Positions 48,447-58,319 of a stretch of 64,000 bases of DNA are shown here, piece after piece. The stretch spans positions 52,844,066-52,908,065 of the forward strand of contig CAMGYJ010000006.1 of assembly GCA_946122785.1 (NCBI GenBank). The letters run 5' to 3'. The DNA is from Linum tenue. Taxonomy: Eukaryota; Streptophyta; Magnoliopsida; Malpighiales; Linaceae. Both the position numbers and the translations under genes were made by a program. How positions within the stretch are numbered: position 1 is the first letter of the stretch; each line of letters opens with the position of its first letter. The notes below the pieces were generated by a model. It had not been told where the DNA came from, searched no databases, and saw nothing but the letters and a program-made list of their open reading frames with translations.

Positions 48447-49690
48447 AACCCATTGACTGCAAAAAGATCACGACCAAAGCAAAAGTTTACAGTCGTGAAT
48501 TCAGCCACCAGGCTGCAATCTCAAGGAGGCTACAAGCAATAAAGACACAGAAGGTCTCGTGGTCCATCGCGACAATGTTTGCGGCCCCTACTTCTTGTTC
48601 ACGGTTGTGAACTCCAGCCCAAGAACTCACCACCAACGGATACCAAAATGGGCGAGTTTGAATATAATGGGATGAGTATGATGTTCATGGCTGCGACCTT
48701 CAGCACGAGGCCACAAACTTGTTCGTCTCCCTAGATGCCTATAAATACATGAAGATCCCAATTGATGAAGAGGCTATTTTTAGTGAGAAATTATGGTTTT
48801 TTGCGCACTTTTAAAGAGAGAAATGTCCTTCGAGGAGCTCAAAGAGGAGGAATTTACCGAACAAGTCACGGAGAAGGTGCAGTCCAAGGAGCAGAAGATG
48901 GCTACAAGTTATTCCCCTCTTCTTTCTTTGTATTTCTTCTCTTTCTTTATGACCCTAAGTTTGTTTAGGGTAAATAAATTCTAGTTTGTAGCTAGGGTTT
49001 GTTAATCGAATCATATCTATGATAATGCTTGAGTTCAGTTAGTGTGATTAATGTTTCTTATTGAGATTTGGATGCATTAATTGTATGTTGTTTGAATTAG
49101 CCCTAGGTTAGTTCTTGTTTATACATGTCTAGGGTATTCAACCAAGATTAGATGATCTAGGATCCTAATTAGTGGACGAGATGACCATCTCCTACCAATT
49201 AGGAGCCCAACTAATCAATAATAGGAAGGTAGGTGCATGACCATTGGCATGTCGACCTAGTGTGCGGATAGGTACAACCCATTTAGAGGAGGTAGATGTT
49301 ATCCCTAGTCTGGAAGATCGACTGAGGTGATAATGTGCCAGTTGACTTGGCTAGAAGGGGGATTGGTGGCTTGACCATTGCATCAATTCCCATATAAGTG
49401 ATCTCCGCACCTCGAATGAACCATAGAATTCAATAGACTACCTAGCCTACTACTAGGAGGATTCGACCCTAGATAACCATATCATCTCTAGCAACCTCCC
49501 AACCACTTGGTTGGTTGTTTAGTTAGTTAGGTTAGTTTTGAATGTAACTTTCTATTTGATTAGATTGTAGTTTAGAGCGAAGTAATAGTAAGTCTAAGGA
49601 CTCCTGGAATACGACCTCGGTCATAGCTATAATACTTTGCCAATTCAAGTTACTTGGCCTGTATTGGATTCGTTAGTGTGTTGAAGATTG
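48447..49690 (+). repeat. Tat-type LTR, plus strand
   Basis: The first 215 bp match 30241-30480 in opposite orientation. Towards the end stands GGACTCCTGGAATACGACCT, followed by ATAATACTTTGCC, a motif that closes many Tat/Athila LTRs. No internal region follows; both edges are approximate. Confidence 0.65.
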
Positions 49691-50009
49691 AGCTTATAAA
49701 TATTAAAGCTTACCAGCCATTCTTCTAACATCAACGGGAAAAGCGAGGACCTCTCACTCTTGCAAGAAAATTTATATATCTGGCTTGTCTACTATTATTG
49801 TCAAATAGATTAGGATTATTTCCTCATCCATGAAGTATTGGTATGTTGGGTTTTTACACTACTCTTGTCCAAACAATTTGTATGTTTGACCTTTGCATGA
49901 TGGGATCAGATGTCTAACATATTTGTAGCTCGTACACAACTGACATGAGGCAAAGCAGACCGAGATACTCTCCAATGTCTAAGTTAGTAAGAGAAAGAAA
50001 GCCAGCTTA

Positions 50010-50345
50010 TGGGTTGTTTGGAAGTTTCGATTGTTTTGGTGAGATTGTTACTATAAATGTATTGTTTAGAATGCATCATTATTTTTAGCAGAAATAATAC
50101 ATGGATTGTTTATGTGATGTGACAGAAACTATCACTCAAATTGAGTGATTGTTATATCTCAACTTTTAGTTGTGATTGTTGAGTTGAGATTTTTTTGTCT
50201 CAACATTTAGCTGATGTGACATACACAATCACACATACCAAACGTTGTATTTTACAATGCATCGAATTCGACAATACATATATAAAATTATACATGCATT
50301 CACACATAATACATCTATTTAACAATCGCAACATCCAAACAACCC
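50010..50345. mobile_element. Tourist-like MITE, 336 bp, TSD TTA
   Basis: Ends read TGGGTTGTTTGGAAGTTTCG and, from the right, GGGTTGTTTGGATGTTGCG. TTA flanks both sides (50007-50009, 50346-50348), the usual target of PIF/Harbinger elements. Noncoding. Confidence 0.82.
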
Positions 50346-50348
50346 TTA

Positions 50349-51143
50349 AAAAGAAAAGTTTAGAGATAGTTGTTTGGTGATCCCTTCTTTATCAAGATAA
50401 AGCTGATATTTATAGCACCAGGCTTACAACATTTGAGTACCAAATATTTATCAAATGAAATTAAGTATTTTTTATTGTTATTCATCATTTAGAGAACTCG
50501 TACTATAGAAACTAAATTCAAAGTTGGTCCTTGTGATTATGAGTGGATCAATACCATACATTTTTGGGTTTTGCAGGGCTTGGAAGTTATGGGTGCTGAA
50601 AATGATACTAATGACATTCGTGGAGGAAGTGGAGCTACAAATGGAAAAAGAAGATGCAATGAAGATTGAATTGTCATACTATTAAACAAAACAAAAAACA
50701 TTCATCTGTTACATGATTTTTAACTTATGGTTAATAACAACATTTTGTTGCTTGTAAATTTTTTTTACTTGTTAGATGATGATGATGATTATAGGGTCGT
50801 AGTTGAGATGAAGTCTTCAAGTAGTGATTCATCGAATGCTAATTATTATGAAGTTGCATAGTTGTTTGAGTTGTATTTGAGTGATTGCATGTTTAGTATT
50901 TCATATATTTGAGACTATTGTTTTATGTCTTGACTTTCTTTACTATTATTCGTATGGCAAGAAGAGTGTCAAAATCATTATTTTTATTTTGGGAATCATT
51001 AATATTTTGAGTTTGACATTAGAACTTAAGTACTCATGTACCTTTAAGAGTAATATATTCTATTTTGAATTTTTAATGTATTATTATGTGTATTCTACTT
51101 AGAATAATCTTATATATGACTTATGAGGTGTCAAATTTTTAAT
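50349..51143. other. AT-rich spacer, no gene seen
   Basis: Contains a (GAT)n-like stretch near 50777 and no recognised coding sequence. Confidence 0.4.
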
Positions 51144-51153
51144 AATTATTTAG

Positions 51154-52534
51154 GGGTTCATTGTATTGTTGGTCACTGAGATTACAAAAAACGTTCATGT
51201 TTGGTCAGTCGAAATATTTAAATCCACTCATGGTCGCTACATTTAGTAAGACAATCCAAATTTGGTCACTCTCCGTCCAACTCCGTTAAATTTGGTTGAC
51301 GTGGCAGTCAACTCTCATAGTAGACCGTTAAATCTGTGACATGACAATTAAAAATTAATAAAAAATTAATTTTAAATATTCCACCTCATTATTAAAAATT
51401 AAAAATTATTCATTTTAAATACCTAATGAACTAATCTCACCCCTCTTTCTCACCGTCGACTAAAAGAGGGTGAACAGTGCGTACAGACCGAGCAGAGCAA
51501 TCTAAAAAGTTACCCGCATCCACTGCCACCACCCTAAATTTGGCTCTGAGACCTTGCATTTCTCCCGGATAAAGCTCCAGGAACTCTATTCCTAACTAGT
51601 GGAAGCTGAAGATCTGAGCCTGGCCATCTGAAAGTCAGCGATCGAGAATCGAATCAATTCTCATGGAGAAGCAAAAAGAGTGAGGAGGGATGCCGCTTGA
51701 TGAAGTGAGAGTGACGGAGACAAATTGTGACAGTGGACGGTTGAAACTGACTAGAACGGCGTCAAAAGCTGTTGTAGAGGTTCCGGCGAGCGAGAGAGAT
51801 CGGGAATTGAAATCCGAAGTGCGGAAGAACGCGAATAGAGAGCTCAGCTTTGGTGAGGCCGATGACGACGAGGTCGAGGAGCATGCCGAAGAGCAGAGGA
51901 GTGAAGGGAGGGAGGAGCGGAGGGGAGGGGAGAGCGGGGAGAAGAGGAGGGCAAGGCAGATCAAGAAGGAGAATCGAAAGTCGGCGGAGATCTCGAGGAG
52001 GAGAAGGAGCGTCGTTGGATTCAACCAACTCCTCTTCCGACTTTGTAGTTTGGAAATTTCAGCCACCGCCCGCCAGCTTGCTCGAAATCGGATTGTGCTG
52101 TCTTCTTCTCTCCGTTATTTCGCTCTACACTTCCACAATTTCGCCTTGGTTCCTGCCCCCGCCGTCCATCCAGGTTCCCTCTCTCCGGCTAGTTCTCCGA
52201 ATCTGGTGAGTTACTTTATACAGAGATGACCACAACAACTTATTTTATTAGTTCATTAGGTATTTAAAATGAATAATTTTAATTTTTTAATTTTTAATAG
52301 TAGTGATAATGAGGTGGAATATTTAAAATTAATTTTTTTTAATTGCCACGTCACAGATTTAACAGTCAACTATGAGAGTTAACTGCCACATCAATCTAAG
52401 TTAACGGAGTTGGACGGAGAGTGACCAAATTTGGATTGTTTTACTGAATGTAGTGACCATGAATGGATTTAAATATTTTGAGTGACCAAACAGAAACTTT
52501 TTTGTAATCTCATGACCGAGAATGCAATTAACCC
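51154..52534. mobile_element. non-autonomous MULE with gene-like interior, TSD AATTATTTAG
   Basis: Exact 10-bp duplication AATTATTTAG at 51144-51153 and 52535-52544. Inverted repeats of about 285 bp (51154-51435 and 52247-52534) open GGGTTCATTGTATT and GGGTTAATTGCATT. The interior (51436-52246) is GC-rich, unlike its surroundings, and open on both strands: plus 51690-52229 gives an Arg/Glu-rich product, minus 51635-52066 a Ser/Leu-rich one. No transposase is present. This is the structure of a Pack-MULE, though I could not identify a donor gene. Confidence 0.9.
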
Positions 52535-52544
52535 AATTATTTAG

Positions 52545-52980
52545 CAATTTGATACTGAATTAAACCAATAAAGTATGAACCGCTCGCTACAATAATTCAT
52601 ATTTTAGTTCGTTTCAACCACATCGCTTTATAATAGGATAAAGTTAGATTGTACCATAAAAACCATTGAAAAGTCTTATTCGACATTGGGCTATGACTAG
52701 GGCTGTAGAAGAACCGAACCGAGTTGAGTTTTAATCTAACTTGAGTAATCTCTTTTACTAAAATAGTGACTCGCTTTTTCTTCATCTCAACTCGTAATGA
52801 GTTTACGAACTCTAATCAAACTCATATAATCAAATAAGTGTCGAACGTATTCGTTTCGAGATGTCAAGCCACCCATGAGATGTTTGTGCTAATTTGCAGC
52901 ACTAGCCGTCACCACTAAGCCCAATCAGGCCAGAAATAGGCACGTGAGAAGTGGACTTTCCACACGTGAGCGTTTGTATA
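52545..52980. other. spacer, no gene seen
   Basis: No repeat structure or coding sequence recognised. Confidence 0.4.
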
Positions 52981-52988
52981 TACTGGTG

Positions 52989-53539
52989 TAGGGATGGCAA
53001 AAATATCCGTAACCGTGGATATCCGCCCGAATTCGACCTAATCGGGTAGGGTAAAACCCGAACCCGAAAAACTTTTAGTGGGTACGGGTAAAACCCGAAC
53101 CCGAATATTGCGGGTAATGGGTGGGCACGGGTTTCTCACTATCCAACCCGAACCCGCCAGATTATACACATTCATATATATTTTGTCTAGAAATAATCAT
53201 TATTTTTCTAACATATTTAATATTTAGCATATAAATATAGTATTTTCATGAAATTGTATTGTTTTAATTAGTTTTCTTCATTCTAGTGAATTATTGTTGT
53301 ATTTTTCCTTTTACATAATGTGAGAATATGCGAGAATGTTAACATATTGGTTGGAGTTATGAAGAAAAATTATTACCCATGGATAACCGTGGATACCCGA
53401 AACCCGAACGGATATGGGCATGGTTTTGATTTTCTACCCGTTTCTTATATGGGTATGGGTATGGGTAAAACCCGAACTACTTTGGGTAGGGTAACGGATA
53501 TGCACTATCCGAACCCAACCCGACCCATTGCCATCCCTA
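52989..53539. mobile_element. hAT-type MITE, 551 bp, TSD TACTGGTG
   Basis: Exact 8-bp duplication TACTGGTG at 52981-52988 and 53540-53547. Ends read TAGGGATGGCAAAAATATCC and, from the right, TAGGGATGGCAATGGGTCGG. Subterminal regions consist of AACCCGAACCCG-type repeats. Noncoding. Confidence 0.94.
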
Positions 53540-53664
53540 TACTGGTGTGGTGTGGTGTGGTGTAAGCCTTAAGGTAGTGGTTGGTAGGTGTACCAAAATT
53601 CCTGAGATCCCCAGCAATTTTCTGGTTTTAGCAATCTCACTCCCATACAATGCCTCCAAAGTTC

Positions 53665-53965
53665 GAAAAAAATTCCAAAATACCCTACCTATTAAAAAAA
53701 ATTCCTCAAATACAAGACTTATAAAAAATTTTCCCAAAATACAGCAGTTTCACCATCACTGTCATTGTCCAAGACAGTGATGGTGTTCACCGTTTTGGTC
53801 CAAAACGGTGATAGTATCACCGCTTTAAACAACAACAGTGATGCTATCACCGTTTTTGTCCAAAACGGTGAAGCTATCATCGCCTTCAACCAACGCGGTG
53901 ATCGATTGACCGTTGATAAGAACAACGGTGAAGGTTTATCACCGTTGAGATCAAAAACGGTGAAG
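53665..53965. repeat. left inverted repeat and 30-bp array of the MULE
   Basis: The terminal 120 bp match the right end inverted. A hairpin-forming CACTGTCATTGTCCAAGACAGTG follows at about 53757. From there to 53965, units of about 30 bp alternate AACGGTGA and TCACCG with variable fillers; all stay in one reading frame. GC-rich CGTGGCGAGG/CCTCGCCACG text continues to about 54220. Confidence 0.85.
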
Positions 53966-54451
53966 TTGGCGCGGATCGCTGACGTGGCGAGGAGCGGGGA
54001 CTTCACCGCGTAAGACGAAAGCGGTGATAGCCCCGCCCCGCCACGTCAGCGATCCGCGCCATCCGCGCCCTTCACCGCTGCCGTTCGATGCGGTGAGGCG
54101 CGGATTGTGGTTTTTCTCCACGATCCGACGCCTCACGCCTCGCCACGTCAGCGATCCGCCCATCATCGCCTTTGACTGGAGCGGTGTTGTCACTGCAGGC
54201 GAGGAAAGCGGTGATTGGCCGCCATAAATTTTCCAGCGTCCCCTTCCCCTCCCTTCCCCCCTATAAATACCACTCCCCCCCCTCATTCCAAATCACACCA
54301 CCAAATTTTATACTTCTTTCTCCCTCCAACTTCACTCTAGTTTCGTTCTAAGTATGCTCTGTGGTTGCGGCTAAGTCCGATCTTCCGCATCAGAAAGAAT
54401 TACTAGAGTTTTGTTTTTTTGTCGATACTCTCGCTAGCTTTTCGGCAAAAA

Positions 54452-56349
54452 ATGGACGAAGAGGCTTTGAGAGTACGTAAATTTATTTAATTCTTTTGTG
54501 ATTTTTTTTACATGGGTGCTAAAATTTAAATTGATTTGATTTCATATTTTTTTATAGATGGGTGCTGAGATATACGACCCTAGATTGTATATCGATCCTG
54601 GCCCAAGGGATCGAAGGTATTTAACCGGGCAAGATCAACATCGCTCTCGTTCAATTTGGAACAATAATCCGGTAGACACACTAAAATTATTTCAATAGTT
54701 TTAAAGTTTTTATTTTGCTTTCTAAGTTTTTATTTTGCTTTCTATTGACTGACAATATTGTGTTTTTTGTTTTGTAGGAATCACTTATTCCCATCAGTCA
54801 TCGAGGTACATGTCGATTGCCCCGTTGGCATCCTCGACTGCATCCCTATCTAGAGAGGGCGGGATTGCACAATTTGAGGCACTTTATGAGGCTAGATATT
54901 GACAACGATCTGCTGACGGCAATGGCAGAGCGATGGCGCCCTGAGCTGCATACCTTCCACTTTCCCGAGGGTGAAATGACGATCACCCTCAAAGATGTTG
55001 CCATCCTCACCGGGCTCCCGATCACCGGAGATGCCATCATCGACAGCTCGAGAAAACCAGAAGACGGTTGGGGGCCATTAATTCAACAACGTCTGGGGTT
55101 CAACATGCCGACCACCACGCCCGTCGAAGGTCAGGGGCATCCACCACTGAATGCGGGGCAAGTATCGATCCCGTGGCTTGTTGACCACATCCAGATGGAG
55201 GTTAATATAGGCCTGGATACTCCTGAAGATCAGGTGGAGCGGTATGCACGTGTCTACCTAATTGCCTTGGTTGGTGGGTTTCTGTTCCCCGACAAGTCAA
55301 ACCGGTGGATACAAGGCATGTGGTTAAATATGCTCCTCGGTGACTGGGACGAGATCGGGCAAAGAAGCTGGGGGTCGGCCGTCTTGGCTGGGATCTACCG
55401 CGAGTTGTGTACTTGCTCGAAGTTGGGAGCGAAACAAGCTGGTGGTGCGATGTTCATACTCCAGCTCTGGGCATGGGAGCATCTTCCGTTTCTCGCACCT
55501 CGAGACCCTCGGGAATTCTGGTTGCCAGATGATGAGCTACGATTTGTAGCAAATCCCCCATATGGTTTCAAGTAAGTTCAATTTAAGTTGAATTTATTTT
55601 AGATATGCAATGGTAGCTAGTTAGGTGAATTTAGATTTTAGTGAACTTAGTGAACTTAGTATGCAATTTAGGGTTTAGAATTATAGTATTTTAGTGAACT
55701 TAGCTATCTTCCAACTAAGCGGATTTAGAGACATTTTAGGTCTGCAATTCTAGATGATTAGTGAATTTAGATATCTTCCAAGTAAGTGAATTTGGATTTA
55801 TTCTAACCAAATCGCATTTAGCTAATTTAAAAATTGCTTATATATGTACTTTTGCTTAATTAGGTGGATCGGAGCAAATACAAACGACCACCAGCCCGAG
55901 CACTCTTTACTGTTTTATCGTGCTGAATTTGATAAGCCTTGGTGGAACCAGGTAAAAATATTGAATGTCATGATTTTCAATTTATTAGGTGGAGTGGATA
56001 TAATTTTTACTAATTCCATGAATTTTAATGATTGTAGGCGGTATGGGATCCATATCCAAATGAAGTGGTTGAGTTGCATCGTCTTAGACATCCCGAGGAT
56101 CAAGAGACATGGTTGTGCAAGGTGCCCTTAATCTGCTGGCACATGGTGGAGTGGCACCTGCCCGATCGATCTTTGAGGCAATATCGATTGGAGCAACCAA
56201 TTCCAGCATCCCCACCTCAAGGGTTCAGGGGTGCCTGTCGGAACGCCACCTCACTGTCATCGATATCGTCGTTATCGTCCGTATCTTCCTCCTCACTGAC
56301 TGATCTCAAATCTTCCTCACTTTCATCGTCACTGGAGGCGAATGGATAG
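54452..56349 (+). CDS. plant mobile domain (PMD) protein, MAIN/MAIL-like, transposon-borne
   Basis: Five exons with GT-AG borders: 54452-54472, 54558-54671, 54778-55571, 55864-55951 and 56038-56349, giving 442 residues with no stop. The PMD signature is clear: RHFMRLDIDNDLLTAMAERW, then ELHTFHFPEGEMTITLKDVA and ILTGLPITG, later MVEWHLPDRSLRQYRLEQ. Host relatives (MAIN, MAIL1) act in the nucleus with the phosphatase PP7L and affect transposon silencing and gene expression; others ride on transposons. The family C-terminus stops at about residue 400; the last 40 or so residues are Ser-rich and come from reading the opposite strand of the mudrA-like gene. I infer a truncated but possibly expressed protein. 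The start was chosen as the first ATG giving an open spliced frame. Confidence 0.85.
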
Positions 56350-57038
56350 GTCGGCGAAGGATGGTCATCGTTAGCAGCATAACCAGCATCGCCTTCTTGG
56401 TCATGCGAAGGACGCCCAGTTCGAAGGGTGTTTTCAATGTCACCCCACTCTGGACCCCAAGCAGGCCATTGATCACCGTCGGGCTGAACGATATCGACGG
56501 CAGTCTCACCACCATGTGGCAGGTATTCTTCCCACCCAACACCTCCTTCAGAACTACCTCCTCCGTAGTTGCTTGAAGTACCTCCCCAACCATACCCTCC
56601 GGCAGAAGAACCTGCTCCATAGTTACTTGAACTACCACCCCAGCCATACCCTCCTGCAAAACCATCATCATAAGAATACTGGTGAGAATGAGTTTCACCG
56701 ACCGGCTCGGTCTCGACATACACCTCTGCAAGCCGCACGCCGTTCTCAGATATGAAATGTGTCATCATGTTCGCGTCGTCATCATCATTTATGTCAACTT
56801 TTTCGTACATGACTCCGTCAGCACTCATGTTGGGATACCGGTAAGTAATTTGACGAACTCTCATTTGCCCGCCCGTACAAGTCCTTTCTGCACACCTGTC
56901 ATGGAGTTCTTGCCACGAGGGCCTCGACTCAATTGTAAGCGTACTGGATTCGCCATCTTCATAGTCGATCCCCATGTTCGAGTTTGTCACCCGACCATTC
57001 CACCGAATAATAAGCCGAAACTTCTTAAATTTACCCAT
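56217..57038 (-). pseudogene. mudrA-type transposase, N-terminal part only
   Basis: The 273-residue open frame starts MGKFKKFRLIIRWNGRV. It contains TYRYPNMSADGVMYEKVDI with the DDDDANMM run that follows, the PB1-like N-terminal domain of plant MULE transposases. A Gly/Ser/Tyr-rich linker (repeated GGYGWGG-like units, about residues 128-175) and an acidic SSDDESEEDLRSVSEEED tail follow. Full mudrA-type proteins continue into a zinc-binding region, the DDE catalytic core and a SWIM finger; none is here. The frame ends at TGA 56217-56219, inside the neighbouring PMD exon, so the deletion joint lies about there. It may still be translated but cannot transpose. Confidence 0.85.
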
Positions 57039-57129
57039 GTCTGCAATTTATAATAATTAAGTATTAGTATACAATTAGTACATTATGGATACAAAAACAA
57101 AACAAACCCATAATAAAATGCAACTAATT

Positions 57130-57409
57130 GATCTATTATGAGAAAACTAAACAAATTAATCTAATTCAGTACTAACTAACTAACATCTATCATATCATAA
57201 TTAATCTAAATATATCATAACATATTTTCCAATAACTGCGATTCACTAAATACAGACATATTCATACTAACAGCTCAACATGTAAAAAATACATACTTAT
57301 AACATACTCAATCCCGATCTATCATGAGAAAACTAAACAAATTAATCTAAATTCAGTACTAACTAACTAACATCTATCATATCATAATTAATCTATATAT
57401 ATAAACAAA
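57130..57409. repeat. direct duplication of about 93 bp upstream of the mudrA-like ORF
   Basis: 57130-57222 and 57316-57409 share TGAGAAAACTAAACAAATTA and CAGTACTAACTAACTAACAT, with very few differences, at an offset of 186 bp. They lie between the ORF and the right inverted repeat, where its leader or promoter would be. Confidence 0.85.
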
Positions 57410-57584
57410 TTAATGTAAACAATACGTAATTCTAACATACCGAATCCCGACGAGTTTCTTGAGCAGTAACCAACTCCAAACCAGCTGAGAAACCGACTAA
57501 AAAAAAGGGTTTGTTGTATTTGGTTGCTGTAAGGCAGCAGCAGGAAGGGAGTGGGCTTTGGTATTTATAGGAAAAAATGGCTGC

Positions 57585-58062
57585 TAATCACCGCTTTGGA
57601 CTTCGGCGGTGAACACATCATCGCTGTTGTCCAAAGCGGTGATAGCTAGGTCGCTGTGACCTAATTTTTCCACCTACCAGGGTAGAAAAACGTGGTCAAT
57701 TATCCCCGCTTTTCTCCACCGCGATGCTATCACCGTTTCCCATAAACGCGGTGAAGAGATCGATTATCACCGTCGTTGTAAAAGGCGGGGATGCGATCAC
57801 TGTTGTGGTCCAAAGCGGTGAAGCATTCACTGTCGTGGTCCGAGGCGGTGAAGCAATCACTGTTGTGATTCAAAGCGGTGATGTTATCCCCGCTGTTCTC
57901 AAAAGCGGTGATACCTTCCCCGTTTTTAATCAAAGCGATGATTATTATCACTGTCTTGGACAAAGACAGTGATGGTGAAACTGCTGTATTTTGGGGAAAA
58001 AGTTTATAAGTATTGTATTTGAGGAATTTTTTTTAATAGGTAGAGTATTTTGGGATTTTTTC
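57585..58062. repeat. right inverted repeat and 30-bp array of the MULE
   Basis: The last 120 bp mirror the left end. Inward, 57720-57975 holds about eight units of the 30-bp repeat (AAAGCGGTGA and ATCACTGTTGTGGT alternate). The plus strand is open through the whole array and gives a 10-residue repeat of the type VVVQSGEAIT. Confidence 0.85.
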
Positions 58063-58100
58063 CTCCAAAGTTCTCCACCTACCAAGTTTTCAAATAAAAG

Positions 58101-58107
58101 TATAAAA
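58101..58107 (+). promoter_or_regulatory. TATA box of the cytochrome b5 reductase gene
   Basis: TATAAAA stands 219 bases before the start codon. A transcription start near 58130 would give a leader of about 190 bases with CTCTCTTTCTTT pyrimidine tracts. The MULE ends at 58062, only 38 bases upstream. Confidence 0.65.
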
Positions 58108-58319
58108 CACACATATCCCCGAGTCTCTCTTTCTTTATTCAAGAATCAAGCCCCCAGTTTTGAGTCCCGCTCTCAGTCGTTCCCTTGTTTTTTTCGCCCA
58201 CAGCTGAGAGACGCTCAATGCCTCAATCCCTTTCTCTTTTATAAATTTCATTGACTTCAGCTGGGTGGCAAGCAACGGAGAAAACCGTGGGTTTACGGGG
58301 ATCACTCACTACCGCTAAG

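Larger units (their letters stand above)
53665..58062. mobile_element. large MULE carrying a PMD gene and a truncated mudrA-like gene, TSD CTCCAAAGTTC
   Basis: An exact 11-bp duplication CTCCAAAGTTC lies at 53654-53664 and 58063-58073. Inverted ends open GAAAAAAATTCCAAAATAC and GAAAAAATCCCAAAATAC and stay near-identical for about 120 bp (CTACCTATTAAAAAAAATTC is shared), then pass into arrays of a roughly 30-bp repeat. Between them lie a plus-strand PMD gene (54452-56349) and a minus-strand mudrA-type N-terminal gene (56217-57038) that meet tail to tail. The transposase catalytic domain is absent, so the element cannot move itself. The right end is 38 bp from the TATA box of the reductase gene. 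Confidence 0.95.

Noticed and set aside
53719..54286. Frames across the left MULE end
   Set aside because: They translate the 30-bp repeat array and the GC-rich inverted repeat; treated as repeat-derived rather than a gene, though frame conservation is listed as a finding.
56516..57053. Plus-strand frames over the mudrA-like gene
   Set aside because: Antisense shadows of a minus-strand frame with a recognisable transposase N-terminal domain.
58251..58319. Upstream in-frame extension of CBR1
   Set aside because: The frame is open upstream but begins with no ATG; the ATG at 58320 gives the expected N-terminus and membrane anchor.
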